Notes under the pieces: model-generated
Told to the model about the DNA's origin: nothing
What the model saw: only the letters and a program-made list of their open reading frames with translations
Database searches by the model: none
Translations under genes and position numbers: made by a program
Origin: an uncultured Paenibacillaceae bacterium
Lineage (GTDB): Bacteria; Bacillota; Bacilli; Paenibacillales; K13
Reading direction: 5' to 3'
Assembly: GCA_913056365.1 (NCBI GenBank)
Contig: CAJXLT010000003.1
Location: 124,001-188,000 of the forward strand
DNA length: 64,000 nucleotides
Shown: piece by piece, positions 9,241-19,026 of the stretch
How positions within the stretch are numbered: position 1 is the first letter of the stretch
How the letters are laid out: the number at the start of each line of letters is the position of its first letter

Positions 9241-12200
9241 GTGACTGCCAATTTCACATTTCTTGAGGGACAATCTGAATATGCAATGTTCGCCACTGCT
9301 TGCGTGGAAGCGGAGCGGGTCTTGTCTGCTTCCCCTGCCATGACAGCGGTCGGCAGCCGCAAAGCCTTGGAGCTGGCGGTGAAGTGGGTGTACGCTGCGG
9401 ACAATACGATCAAGATGCCGTATAAGGACAACTTGCAGTCCTTGATTCACGAACCTTCATTCAAGTTCGCCCTAGAGAAGCAAACATGGCAGAAGCTGCC
9501 CTACATCATCAAGCTCGGCAATCTGGCTGTGCATACCGATAAGGTCATCAGTCGCGATGAAGCGGTGTTGTCGCTAACGTCTCTATTCGAATACATTCTA
9601 TGGCTGGATTACTGCTATGGTACGAATTATGAAGATCGTGTCTTCGATGAATCGTTGATTCCAGCGGAGAAAGTTCAGGTGAATGAAGCTGCGGTCAAGG
9701 AACAGGAAAGTCTGATCGAGCAACGGGAATTGGAAATCGAACAGCTCCGCGCACAGATTGCTGCCATGAGTGATCGATTTACCTTGGAGAAGGGCGTTCA
9801 CAAGGAAGAGCGCACCTTTATACCGCTTGACCCCTCTGAATTTCTTACTCGTAAGAAATATATTGATGTAGATTTGAAGCTGCTTGGCTGGGTGTTCGAC
9901 GAGGATGTGCGGGAAGAAGTTCCGCTGCGCGGTATGCCGAATACTGAGGGAGAGGGCTTCGCCGATTACGTCTTGTACGGCAGAGACGGATTGCCGCTCG
10001 CAGTCATCGAAGCGAAGCGTACGTCCAAGGACCCGCTTACAGGAACGCAGCAAGCGAAGCTGTATGCAGATTGTCTGGAGCGCATGACCGGACGGCGACC
10101 GATGATCTTCACTACGAACGGTTACGAGACGTATCTGTGGGAATACGGTGACGCACCGCAGCGCAAGGTGAGCGGCATCTTCGCCAAGACTGATCTGGAG
10201 AAGCTCATGAACCGACGCACGGAACGGAAGCCGCTTCTCGAAGTTCCGATAGATGACACAATCACCGACCGTTATTACCAAAAAGAAGCGATTCGCGCCG
10301 TCTGCGAAGCGATCGAGAATGGACATCGCAAGACACTCCTCGTCATGGCGACAGGTACAGGGAAGACGCGGACCGCATCCAGTCTGACCGATGTGCTGTC
10401 TCGCGGCGGGCACGTCACGAATATACTATTCCTTGCGGATCGGACGGCATTGGTGAAGCAAGCCAAGGATGACTTCCGGAATTATCTGCCGGACATGTCC
10501 CTATGTAATTTGCTCAGCAATAAGGATGATCGCAACGCACGTATTGTGTTCTCGACGTATCCGACGATGTTGAATGCGATTGATTCAGCTAAGAACGAAG
10601 ACGGTCAGCGCTTGTTCACGCCTGCCCACTTCGATCTCATTATTATGGACGAAGCGCACCGCAGTATTTTCAAAAAGTATCGGGCGATCTTCGAATATTT
10701 CGACGGCATCTTAGTTGGACTGACAGCTACGCCTAAGACGGAGGTAGATCGCAATACGTATGACTTCTTCGAAATGGAGAGCGGTGTCCCAACCTATGCC
10801 TATGATTACGATACGGCAGTAGAGAAGGATCACGTTCTCGTTCCATATCGGAATTGGGAAGTGACATTGAAGTTTCTCCAAGAGGGGATTACATACGATC
10901 AGCTATCTGCGGAGGATAAGGATCGATATGAGGAAGATTTCACCGACGAGGAAGGTATGCGACCAGATTTCATTCCTTCACCAGAAGTGAATAAGCATAT
11001 CTTCAACCAGCATACCGTCGATACTGTTCTGGAGGATCTGATGACCAAGGGGCTGCGCGTCGCAGGCGGAGATCGATTGGGGAAGACGATCATCTTCGCG
11101 CAGAACAAGAAGCACGCCCAGTTCATTCTTGATCGGTTCAATCTCTTGTATCCGCAGTACAGAGGGAGCTTCGCCCAACGGGTCGTATGTGACGATAACT
11201 ACGCGCAGTCGATTATTGACGACTTCAAGAAGCCGGACAAGGAACCGCACATTGCTGTATCGGTAGACATGATGGATACCGGTATCGATGTGCCTGAGAT
11301 CGTGAATCTCGTCTTTTTCAAGCGTGTCAGGTCTAAGGCGAAGTTCTGGCAGATGATCGGACGCGGTACAAGATTGTGCAAGAACTTGTTCGGTGAAGGG
11401 GAAGACAAGGCTTACTTCATGATCTTCGACTATCTTGGTAACTTTGAGTTCTTCCGCCAGCACAAGGACGGCGTGGAAGCGAACGAGACACAGACCTTGT
11501 CCGAGGCGATCTTCGCCAAGCGAGTGCGCTTGATCCAGCACTTGCAGGATGCGGCATTCGCGGATGACTCCTACCAGACTATGCGTGAAGATCTGGTTCA
11601 TATTGTAACAGGCCAAGTCCAAGCGCTGAATACGGAATTGGTGTCCGTTAGACTGCAGCTGCAGCATGTGGAGAAGTTCAAGCAGGAAGAAGCCTATGCG
11701 GCTCTCTCGGATACGGCTAAGCATAATTTGATCACGTACTTGGCGTCTCTCGTGTACATGCAGGATGCGGATGAATATGCCAAACGGTTCGACAATCTCA
11801 TGTACGGGCTAATGCTGGCACAGATAGAAGGGATGCCGCAGTTCAAGCGGAGCAAGAAGCAAGTGAAGGATATCTGCACACTCTTGACGATGCGTGTCAC
11901 CATACCGCAGGTTCGCGCCAAGCTGGAGTTGATTCAGACAGTAGTATCAGATGAATTCTGGGAAGAGAGTCCGGACCTCATCGCCTATGAACGGGTGCGC
12001 ATAGAATTGCGTGAATTGATCAAATTCATCGTAGATACAGGGGAGAGACGGCTCATCTATACGAATTTGACCGACGAAGTAGTGGAAGCTAAGGAAGGTG
12101 AGGCTCTCTATCAAGCGTATGATTTCGAGGACTATAAGCTGAAGGTCAACCGCTATATCGAGCAGAATCGGGATCATATGGCGATTCACAAGCTGCGCAA

Positions 12201-12591
12201 CAACATTCCGCTGACTACAGCAGATTACGAAAGTTTGGAACAAGTCTTCACGGGTCAGCTGGGTACATCGGATGATTACAAGCGCGAGTTCAAGGACACG
12301 CCATTCGGCCTGCTAGTCAGAAAAATTGCGAAGCTAGAACACGAGGCTGCGATGCAGGCATTCTCTGACTTTATTAACGACCAATCGATGAACCAAGCGC
12401 AAATTGTGTTCGTGAAGAAAGTGATCGACTACGTCGTACAGAACGGTTATATCGAGAACATATCTGACCTGACCAAACCGCCATTCGACAAGCCGCAGGT
12501 GTTCATCAAGCTATTCGATGGTACGAAGCAGCGACGCCTCATCGACGTCGTAACGCAGATCAAGGAGAACGCGGTGAAGACGGTGGGGTAG
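9241..12591 (+). CDS. hsdR: Type I restriction enzyme motor/nuclease subunit HsdR
   Basis: About 1,116 residues. An N-terminal DUF4145-like domain (1-140) precedes a PD-(D/E)xK nuclease core (ADYVLY then VIEAKR, about 240-265). A superfamily 2 helicase motor follows with GTGKT (about 372) and DEAH (about 473), and the C-terminal region resembles the EcoEI-type R C-domain. It translocates DNA and cleaves at a distance when unmodified sites are met. I place the start at GTG 9241, six bases after GAGGTGA; an in-frame GTG at 9232 lies within that binding site. It lies directly after hsdS, and all motifs look intact, so the system should be functional. Confidence 0.95.
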   Translation: MTANFTFLEGQSEYAMFATACVEAERVLSASPAMTAVGSRKALELAVKWVYAADNTIKMPYKDNLQSLIHEPSFKFALEKQTWQKLPYIIKLGNLAVHTDKVISRDEAVLSLTSLFEYILWLDYCYGTNYEDRVFDESLIPAEKVQVNEAAVKEQESLIEQRELEIEQLRAQIAAMSDRFTLEKGVHKEERTFIPLDPSEFLTRKKYIDVDLKLLGWVFDEDVREEVPLRGMPNTEGEGFADYVLYGRDGLPLAVIEAKRTSKDPLTGTQQAKLYADCLERMTGRRPMIFTTNGYETYLWEYGDAPQRKVSGIFAKTDLEKLMNRRTERKPLLEVPIDDTITDRYYQKEAIRAVCEAIENGHRKTLLVMATGTGKTRTASSLTDVLSRGGHVTNILFLADRTALVKQAKDDFRNYLPDMSLCNLLSNKDDRNARIVFSTYPTMLNAIDSAKNEDGQRLFTPAHFDLIIMDEAHRSIFKKYRAIFEYFDGILVGLTATPKTEVDRNTYDFFEMESGVPTYAYDYDTAVEKDHVLVPYRNWEVTLKFLQEGITYDQLSAEDKDRYEEDFTDEEGMRPDFIPSPEVNKHIFNQHTVDTVLEDLMTKGLRVAGGDRLGKTIIFAQNKKHAQFILDRFNLLYPQYRGSFAQRVVCDDNYAQSIIDDFKKPDKEPHIAVSVDMMDTGIDVPEIVNLVFFKRVRSKAKFWQMIGRGTRLCKNLFGEGEDKAYFMIFDYLGNFEFFRQHKDGVEANETQTLSEAIFAKRVRLIQHLQDAAFADDSYQTMREDLVHIVTGQVQALNTELVSVRLQLQHVEKFKQEEAYAALSDTAKHNLITYLASLVYMQDADEYAKRFDNLMYGLMLAQIEGMPQFKRSKKQVKDICTLLTMRVTIPQVRAKLELIQTVVSDEFWEESPDLIAYERVRIELRELIKFIVDTGERRLIYTNLTDEVVEAKEGEALYQAYDFEDYKLKVNRYIEQNRDHMAIHKLRNNIPLTTADYESLEQVFTGQLGTSDDYKREFKDTPFGLLVRKIAKLEHEAAMQAFSDFINDQSMNQAQIVFVKKVIDYVVQNGYIENISDLTKPPFDKPQVFIKLFDGTKQRRLIDVVTQIKENAVKTVG

Positions 12592-12621
12592 TGGAATCCG
12601 GCAAACTGGAGTGTGGTTGTC

Positions 12622-13554
12622 ATGAAATTTTATATCGGTGTTACAGATGATCATTGGTTCCAATATCTAGCTCAAGAGCAACCTGATGAAATAAATTTCT
12701 GGCAGCCTGGTGGAAAGCAAACTTTTAAGGCTCTGCGGGAAAATGACCTCTTCTTATTCAAACTACACAGTCCCAATAACTATGTGGTTGGCGGTGGTTT
12801 TTTTGTCCGACATGCATTCCTGCCTATATCCATTGCTTGGGAAGCCTTCGGTTCCAAAAATGGTACTAACGATTATTTAAGCTTCCGTAATGCTATTCAT
12901 AAATACAGAAGGAGCGATTATCGCTCTGAACCCGATCCGACGATAGGCTGTATTATACTTGCTGCGCCGTTCTTCTTTGAGCGTAAAGACTGGATACCAG
13001 TCCCTGTGGATTGGAAACCGAATATCGTACAAGGCAAGACTTACGAAACGACAACTGATGTGGGGAGAGACCTGTATAGTCAAGTCCAAAATCGCCTTCA
13101 ACGATATGGTTTGGCATATTCAGATGTTGTTATGGAATCCAGTGAAGGGGATGCATATGGTTCTCCCCAATCGATACGTCCCAGATTAGGTCAAGGAGCA
13201 TTTAAGATTCTAGTAACGGAAGCATACCAACGTCGGTGTGCGATTACAGGAGAGAAGACATTGCCTGTTTTAGAAGCAGCCCATATTCAGCCTTATTCAT
13301 TACATGGTCCTCACGCGACTAACAACGGATTACTACTACGTAGAGATATTCATGCATTGTTTGATCGAGGATATATAACGATTAATGAGGATCTGCAAAT
13401 CGAAGTGAGCAAGCGTATTAAGGAGGACTACGGTAACGGAAAAGAATATTACGCTTATCATGGGAAAAAGTTGTCTGAAGTCCCGGATAATAAGCATGAA
13501 CGTCCTTCTTCGCATTATTTGGTATGGCACAATGAGAATATATATCTCGCCTGA
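12622..13554 (+). CDS. HNH endonuclease with PUA/EVE-like N-terminal domain
   Basis: About 310 residues. The C-terminal part contains an HNH_2-type nuclease (RRCAITGE, then AAHI, then NNGLLLRRDIHALFD), giving the His-Asn-His metal-binding core. The N-terminal 150 residues (starting MKFYIGVTDDHWF, later FWQPGG and LFKLHSP) look like a PUA/EVE-type domain, a fold used elsewhere to bind modified bases. Known EVE/PUA-HNH and SRA-HNH fusions are modification-dependent (type IV) restriction enzymes, so that is the likely role; it is an inference. ATG 12622 has GGAG ten bases upstream. The gene lies 30 bases after hsdR, so both belong to one defence cluster. Confidence 0.8.
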   Translation: MKFYIGVTDDHWFQYLAQEQPDEINFWQPGGKQTFKALRENDLFLFKLHSPNNYVVGGGFFVRHAFLPISIAWEAFGSKNGTNDYLSFRNAIHKYRRSDYRSEPDPTIGCIILAAPFFFERKDWIPVPVDWKPNIVQGKTYETTTDVGRDLYSQVQNRLQRYGLAYSDVVMESSEGDAYGSPQSIRPRLGQGAFKILVTEAYQRRCAITGEKTLPVLEAAHIQPYSLHGPHATNNGLLLRRDIHALFDRGYITINEDLQIEVSKRIKEDYGNGKEYYAYHGKKLSEVPDNKHERPSSHYLVWHNENIYLA

Positions 13555-13635
13555 AACCTTAGTTGCATGAGTATAACCTTACATCGGGAGATGAGCACAT
13601 TCAATTTGAGATAAGTTTGGTGAAGGACGATTCAG

Positions 13636-13766
13636 ATTAGTGATCAAACGTGGTCACTAATTTCTCAAATCTCCACGGAATTGCCGATTAGTGATCAAAC
13701 CTGATCACTAATTCGGGCGATATCCCCACTTTCCCGACATCTGCGGCAAATAAGTATCAAGTTTGA
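13636..13766. repeat. Family B palindrome array, second copy
   Basis: Two full units (13636-13661 and 13687-13712, 51 bp apart) and one unit broken at 13766. Spacing of 51 then 62 bp equals that of units 2-4 at 4.15-4.29 kb. The 45-base block 13722-13766 matches 4235-4279 at 42 positions and ends abruptly inside a palindrome. The rest of the gap from 13767 to 14186 is AT-rich and holds nothing I recognise. Confidence 0.8.
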
Positions 13767-14186
13767 AGATACCATGCCCACCAATTCCTTTCTACTGCGA
13801 CAGGATAACTTGATCGTGTATATGCAATCTTTTCACGTACATGCTTAAATCGTTTTAAGGTTAATTACGGGAAAAGCTAGGTATAAAGTGATTGTTCGTG
13901 TCTTATTTTTGTCTACGACTTATGGAAATAAGGTTGTAGTATGAATTGGGACTTTATAGAGATGCTGTTTATTAAGTATAGTGTGAATTGTAACTGGTTG
14001 TGAGATTAATAGCTTTTTTTAAGAGTGGTATGCAACGGTGAAATGGACTTCTTCGCTTTTGTTGACTGTGTCTCTATTATATGTCAAGAGTTCAAAGTTT
14101 ACTGAATTGGTAAAAAAACATTGCGAACGAATAATTGAATATTACAAATTATTAATTGTTCTATAGCCTAAAGCAGTAAATCTCAT

Positions 14187-14217
14187 AAAGGAGGTGAGTA
14201 GGATAATGCTCTTTTAA
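14187..14217 (+). other. Strong Shine-Dalgarno with a three-codon minigene
   Basis: A perfect AAAGGAGGTGA (14187-14197) is followed eight bases later by ATG CTC TTT TAA. The next real gene starts about 100 bases downstream. It could be a regulatory minigene or the remains of a lost gene; nothing in the sequence decides between them. Confidence 0.35.
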
Positions 14218-14318
14218 AGCCCAACCTGATTACAATTCATTAACTGCTTGTCTGAAATCTGTAGGGCTAAGATTCTATTAGAACTCGATCAATCAATAAT
14301 TAATGGGAGATGATATTT

Positions 14319-15122
14319 ATGAAAAGATTCATTACAGTTGCACTTATTGTACTCATCTTTGCAAGCCTAAGCTCAATTGTTAATGCTGATGCTGTTGATA
14401 TAGAACATAAAGTCAACAGTAATAACAAATATGAGATCATATCTAATTTGGATAAACGAGATCTTGCTATTATTGAAGGTTTAGGCAGATTAAAAGAAAA
14501 TGAAACGAAACGTTGGTCCCTAAATGCTGATGAAGAAACCGCTATCCTTACTGTAGAACGAAAAGATGGAAGAATATTCAGTTCGTTATCAGGTAATGTA
14601 AAGGACAAGCAAAAATTCATAAATAAATTAAAACAACTTGAAGCGAAAGCGAGAATCCAAGCTACATGTGAACTTGGTGATCCAAATTGGGGTGGTTTCG
14701 TGAATTTCGATAACGATTCACAATACTACTCCAAGTTAGATATTCATACAGAAATCTGTCGAACCCAAGACCCAGGAATATTTCAAGATGAGATCGTAGA
14801 AATATTAGAAGGTGGACATATGGAAGTATATTATTTTGGACTTGGAGATGCAGATGAACTCGAGATTGAGGAAATTTACAGTGTAGAAGGTCAGAATGTT
14901 GAGTGGAATTGGTCTTGGTTCCCAGGATATACAATAAACACATCGACAGACACTGCCACATATACTCATACAGTGGAAGATCAGTGGTATATAAAAACTG
15001 AACATATTAATGTGAAATTTAAGGCAGATGACATTGATCATCTATATCTAAATTATCTTGGAAAAGTAACCACAGGCGGAAATATTTACAGGACTCAGGT
15101 ACAATTTGATACAAGTTTATAA
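14319..15122 (+). CDS. Secreted protein of unknown function
   Basis: I do not recognise this 267-residue protein. It begins with a clear signal peptide (MKRFITVALIVLIFASLSS, likely cut after NADA). The mature part has a mixed, acidic, beta-rich look, with GDPNWGGFVNFDNDSQYY near the middle and two Cys (TCEL and EICR) that could form a disulfide. ATG 14319 is chosen because GGGAG lies ten bases upstream; ATG 14310 in frame overlaps that site. The gene is AT-rich compared with the neighbouring core genes, and a strong stem-loop follows its stop, so it seems to be a single-gene unit of accessory origin. Confidence 0.75.
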   Translation: MKRFITVALIVLIFASLSSIVNADAVDIEHKVNSNNKYEIISNLDKRDLAIIEGLGRLKENETKRWSLNADEETAILTVERKDGRIFSSLSGNVKDKQKFINKLKQLEAKARIQATCELGDPNWGGFVNFDNDSQYYSKLDIHTEICRTQDPGIFQDEIVEILEGGHMEVYYFGLGDADELEIEEIYSVEGQNVEWNWSWFPGYTINTSTDTATYTHTVEDQWYIKTEHINVKFKADDIDHLYLNYLGKVTTGGNIYRTQVQFDTSL

Positions 15123-15134
15123 CTATGATAAAAC

Positions 15135-15169
15135 GGATAAGCTATGGTCCATTGAACCATAGCTTATCC
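15135..15169 (+). terminator. Stem-loop terminator
   Basis: GGATAAGCTATGGT (15135-15148) and ACCATAGCTTATCC (15156-15169) form a perfect 14-bp stem with a 7-base loop, 13 bases after the preceding stop codon. The following T-run is poor. Confidence 0.65.
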
Positions 15170-15301
15170 TGATAGGCCTTGGAAATGATTGAAATGATGA
15201 AGTTTCAAACGTAGCGAACAGAATATCCCGAGGCTACAAGTCTTGGAATATAAATATTCCGTTAGTATATCCAATATATCCTAAAAAAGGAGAACGATCT
15301 A

Positions 15302-15508
15302 ATGTTTGATACGTATCTAATTGAGGAATCTGATTTGCCTGTTTATTTGGACCTCATACCATATATCTTATATCTAGTCCCATTGATAATTATGTTTTTA
15401 ATTTTCATTAAGTTATCACAATATATTAAATCAAGAGAAAAAATAGATTCGGAACTACTGGCAGTAATGAAATCTATAGTAAATCGTATAGAAGAAAAAG
15501 AAAAATAA
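15302..15508 (+). CDS. Small membrane protein
   Basis: A 68-residue protein with one hydrophobic segment (LIPYILYLVPLIIMFLIFI, about 20-40) and a charged helical C-terminus ending in KEK. AAAAGGAGAACG lies upstream of ATG 15302. The layout (short N-terminus, one TM, cytoplasmic amphipathic tail) resembles Gram-positive YvlB/LiaI-type or phage-shock small proteins only in general shape; I do not assign a family. The AT-rich composition matches the secreted orphan upstream. Confidence 0.6.
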   Translation: MFDTYLIEESDLPVYLDLIPYILYLVPLIIMFLIFIKLSQYIKSREKIDSELLAVMKSIVNRIEEKEK

Positions 15509-16036
15509 CCTATTTTTCAATGACAGCATAAATTAACTAAACTCAACTTTCGCAGAGTCAGAATTATGTTAAACATTTGATATAATAGGTCTGATGGTCG
15601 ATTAGATCATATGCTTGACAAATGAAAAACAGCATTTGTATGGTATAATTGGAAGTGTCTTGTTCCCAAATAAGAACAAAGAAGGTCTTTATTGTGGGAT
15701 ACAGCGAAGCGACCCATTTGATCAACTCCCTGAAGAGATTAAACCCGCTTTTAAAGAACTTCAAGTAATAGCTCTGCGGTATGCAATGAAGTCAGTATGG
15801 TAGATTGGGCCGTTACCTTGGCAATTGAATTGGTCGAATTGATTGATGAAGTCGCCACCAAGGTGGGTAAGAAACTCACAATGCTTATCCAAAGTTAACT
15901 CCAACACTGGATTGTAGGTCTGCCCAACTACATCAAGGCTTATCTGCCTATTTTAAGCTGTGAAAGTTGAGTTATTAAAATTAATCATCAGATTGGATCA
16001 CTAATCGCAAAATCTGAGTTCTGAGACAATGCCCTC
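15509..16036. other. Gene-poor stretch with possible gene remnants and one family B palindrome
   Basis: No intact gene is convincing. A short open stretch at 15615-15803 (reading DPFDQLPEEIKPAFKELQ in part) and a 33-codon stretch at 15797-15898 are protein-like but lack good ribosome binding sites, and may be remnants. A single diverged family B palindrome (ATTAATCATCA-N4-TGGATCACTAAT, 15980-16005) lies at the right end. Confidence 0.4.
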
Positions 16037-16438
16037 CTAACCTTCCCTTTCCGCCGCAATCATCCAGCACACACCGTAACGATCGATGAGCTCACCGTAG
16101 TGCATGCCGAATGGCTGCTGCTCCAATGGCTCGATGACACGTCCGCCAGCTGCCAGCTTGGTGAACGCCGTGCGCGCTTCCGCTATCGATGAATACGTGA
16201 GGTTGAGCGCAATTCCCGTACCGGGCGTGTAGGGCACTAGTGCATCGGTAAGAGATATAACATGGCCTCCAGCCACATGGATGCAAATTTGCATCACTTT
16301 GTCCTTATGCGTGTACGGTGTTCCGGAAGCTTGTCCATACGTAATGACAGAGACCAGTTCCCCATCCAGTGCTTGTATGTAAAAGTCAGCTTGTGTACGA
16401 GCATCCTCCGATTGCAGGAAAGGTCGCATGCTTGCCAT
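16037..16438 (-). CDS. VOC-superfamily (PhnB-like) protein
   Basis: A 133-residue vicinal-oxygen-chelate fold protein of the PhnB/YjdN-like group: MRPFLQSEDARTQADFYIQALDGE at the start (substrate-side strand and helix), a central VMQICIHVAGGHVISLTDA, and a C-terminal GMHYGELIDRYGVCWMI, the typical FGxxxGxxxDxxGxxW pattern. Such proteins are often annotated as glyoxalase/bleomycin-resistance-like, with no firm substrate. The start at 16438 is preferred over 16447 because AAAGG then lies nine bases upstream. It is divergent from the diguanylate cyclase gene; no functional link is evident. Confidence 0.8.
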   Translation of the reverse strand: MASMRPFLQSEDARTQADFYIQALDGELVSVITYGQASGTPYTHKDKVMQICIHVAGGHVISLTDALVPYTPGTGIALNLTYSSIAEARTAFTKLAAGGRVIEPLEQQPFGMHYGELIDRYGVCWMIAAEREG

Positions 16439-16618
16439 GTTCAACATCCTTTTTTTCTAGTAATGGTAAAGTTAACGTTCACGATACCACGTCGAACGAG
16501 CTTGTATTTCTTGTAGATTGCTATTCTTTATTGTGAACGTGTGGCGACAATCGGAGTGAGATTATCGTATACTCATAGAGAAAGTATCATCTTAGAACAG
16601 CATGGAGGCGCACCTAGA

Positions 16619-18529
16619 ATGAACATACGCAATCACAAATCAGATAGTAAGCAACCTACTCTGATGCAAGGAGTTCTGCTGCGAATTTTTGCCACTGCCA
16701 TGGTTGCGGTCATGCTATTTTCTGTATTCTCTTATTTCTACGCCTATCAACAGGAGAAGGAACAGAGGCTAGATGATTTGCGGGAATATGTCGCGGATCG
16801 AGTGAAGGCGGACAGCGTCATATTCGAACTGGCGGAAGATAATTTGGCAGTGTTTAAGAAGGAATACCTGCGATTATATTTATCTGATGTAGAAGTGACG
16901 GAGGAGGATTTCTGGGAGCTCTACTTCGAAGATGAGGAAGGCGCGACCCGGATGAAAAAGAAATACTTTGATGGCGTGTACACCGAGGACGGAATTTTTC
17001 GGTATGCTATGTCCAGTTTTATTGGCAATAATCAGTCGGTGGCGGATCCGGATTTTCAGCGAAGACTGGTTCTGACCTATCGCTTGTTGTCTCAAGTAGG
17101 ACCAGCTTGGGTGAACCGGTTCGCCAATGTACACGCTTCTTTCCCAGAGAATGGGATTGTACTGTTTTGGCCGGAGGAACCTTGGGGGCTCAATGCACGA
17201 GCAGATCTTCCAATGAATGAGCTTGGTGTCATCAAGTCCGCGAGCCAGCAGGAGAACCCGGAGCGTATGCCCCTGTGGTCGGGGCTGTATTTCGATGAAA
17301 CGGCTGAGGAATGGGTAATTACCTATCAAGTGCCAATCGATTATGAAGGCAAACATCTGATTAATCCGAGCCATGACGTGTATTTAACGGATCTCATGGA
17401 GCGTTTGGTACTGGAGCATCCAGTAGGCGGGTACAACTTCCTCATTCGCAAGGACGGATATCTGATTGCTCACCCGAGTGAACCTTCGGAGGAACAGCGT
17501 TGGGTAGGCGAGCTCTCATTAGACAAGGTTGAGTTGCCTGCGGTCGTCCAAGCTTATGAGCTAATTACAGAACAAGCAGCATCGGACAACGACGGGATTG
17601 TCCAAATTATCGAGAACAAGGCAGACAAGAGCTATTTGGTTGTAGGGGAGCTAAGCGGTCCGGACTGGTGGTTTGTCAGCGTGCTGCCGACGCAGGTGAT
17701 TCAGGCGGTCGCGCATCATTCTGCGCTTATATCCTTCATCGAGGGGCTTGCGCTCGTCTTGGCTATACTGGCCATTGTCTATATGGTCATCCGGCATCAG
17801 GCGGAACAGCCGCTTGCTCAATTAAGAGTGGCAGCGGATCTAATTGGTAGAGGGGAGTATGATCGCATAGCGGAGCAGCAGATCACCCTTCCACTGACGC
17901 TGAAGAACGAAATCGGTCTTCTGGCACGGCGCTTTGTGGAGATGGCGGCCAATATTGGAAACGCCAGACGCGATCTGGAGAACATCGTCGAGGAGCGGAC
18001 CAGAGAGCTGGCGGCGGCCAATGAAGCGCTGGAGCAACTCAGTCTGACTGACGGATTAATGGGCATACGCAACCGGCGCTCCTTCGATCAGGATCTTGCG
18101 CGATTGTTCGAGCAGGGAATGCGTGGCGAGGGTGTGTTTACCTTAATACTTGCAGATGTCGATCATTTCAAGTCATACAATGATAAATATGGGCATGCCG
18201 AAGGAGACCGAATTCTCAAGGAAGTATCCAAGGCGCTGTTACACAATATCAGAGACGTGGATCGTGTGTATCGTTACGGAGGAGAGGAAATTGCAATTTT
18301 GCTGACACGTTCTGATGAGAATGCTGCTGTAGGCGTCGGAGAACGGATGTTGGAGAGCATTCGGGCTCTGCGCATTCCACATGAGGAGAGCGAACACGGG
18401 ATCATTACGATAAGTGCTGGCTTGGCTTCGTTCACGATGCACATGTCGTCATCAGAGGTATTGATTAAAGAAGCAGATCGCAAGTTGTATGAGGCCAAGA
18501 GCAGGGGGCGTAATCAGCTGCTTTCATGA
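16619..18529 (+). CDS. Membrane diguanylate cyclase (dCache-like sensor, HAMP, GGDEF)
   Basis: A 636-residue enzyme that would make c-di-GMP from two GTP. TM1 lies around residues 20-40; a large extracellular region of dCache type (about 45-370) follows; TM2 is around FIEGLALVLAILAIVYMVI; then a HAMP linker, a short coiled coil and a GGDEF domain. The active site reads RYGGEEI (GGEE at about 554-557), a functional variant, and an inhibitory I-site RDVD lies exactly five residues before it, so product inhibition is expected. ATG 16619 has GGAGG ten bases upstream. Its product could feed the c-di-GMP riboswitch of the chemoreceptor about 10 kb away. An inverted pair ACGTTCAC(G/A)AT (16474-16484 and 16529-16539) flanks the promoter region. 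Confidence 0.92.
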   Translation: MNIRNHKSDSKQPTLMQGVLLRIFATAMVAVMLFSVFSYFYAYQQEKEQRLDDLREYVADRVKADSVIFELAEDNLAVFKKEYLRLYLSDVEVTEEDFWELYFEDEEGATRMKKKYFDGVYTEDGIFRYAMSSFIGNNQSVADPDFQRRLVLTYRLLSQVGPAWVNRFANVHASFPENGIVLFWPEEPWGLNARADLPMNELGVIKSASQQENPERMPLWSGLYFDETAEEWVITYQVPIDYEGKHLINPSHDVYLTDLMERLVLEHPVGGYNFLIRKDGYLIAHPSEPSEEQRWVGELSLDKVELPAVVQAYELITEQAASDNDGIVQIIENKADKSYLVVGELSGPDWWFVSVLPTQVIQAVAHHSALISFIEGLALVLAILAIVYMVIRHQAEQPLAQLRVAADLIGRGEYDRIAEQQITLPLTLKNEIGLLARRFVEMAANIGNARRDLENIVEERTRELAAANEALEQLSLTDGLMGIRNRRSFDQDLARLFEQGMRGEGVFTLILADVDHFKSYNDKYGHAEGDRILKEVSKALLHNIRDVDRVYRYGGEEIAILLTRSDENAAVGVGERMLESIRALRIPHEESEHGIITISAGLASFTMHMSSSEVLIKEADRKLYEAKSRGRNQLLS

Positions 18530-18648
18530 TCTGGTGATTTCCAGAATTGGCAGTAGATTTACGGATATAGGATAGTGGTTGAACTAGTAAATTATCTGCT
18601 GATGATCGAGAATGCGACGAGCCGTCGAGAGGTATGAGGATGAGTAAA

Positions 18649-18965
18649 TGCAAATATGCAGGTATTTATTCGAAAACAGAGCATGATCAGTTCAAAAACT
18701 GCGAAAATACATGTTTTCAGCACCAGCCTAGCTAGCAAGAGCGATTACAGAGTTTGAAAGATGCAGATTCGCAGGAATTTCGGGAAATTCCTCATTAGCA
18801 GCACCAAAGCCTGCACAATCGCAGGAATTCGCGTTCGCAAGCCTGGCAAGTTGGAGTTGCCCGTCCGTCCGCCGACTCGCTCACCCGCAAGTCCGCCAGC
18901 TTGCCAGCCAGCCCCGCTCGCCTGTTCAACTGCTCCTCCTTCCCATACTGAATAATCGCAGGAAG
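18649..18965. repeat. Family A palindrome array, second block
   Basis: Copies of the CTGC-N-GCAGGAA palindrome lie at 18649-18662, 18699-18711, 18761-18778, 18810-18827 (CCTGC-ACAATC-GCAGGAA, identical to 2740-2757) and a half copy at 18948-18965. Most spacings are about 50-60 bp. The stretch 18530-19009 otherwise shows only a proline-codon-rich segment (18840-18930) that I do not regard as a gene. Confidence 0.7.
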
Positions 18966-19026
18966 CAGCAGGTCAACCGTTAACCGTGATTGTTCAATAT
19001 AGCAAATAGAGAAGGTGATTATATTC

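Noticed and set aside
18761-18955. Small frame over the second family A array
   Set aside because: Its sequence is dictated by the palindromes and a Pro-rich composition; no ribosome binding site.
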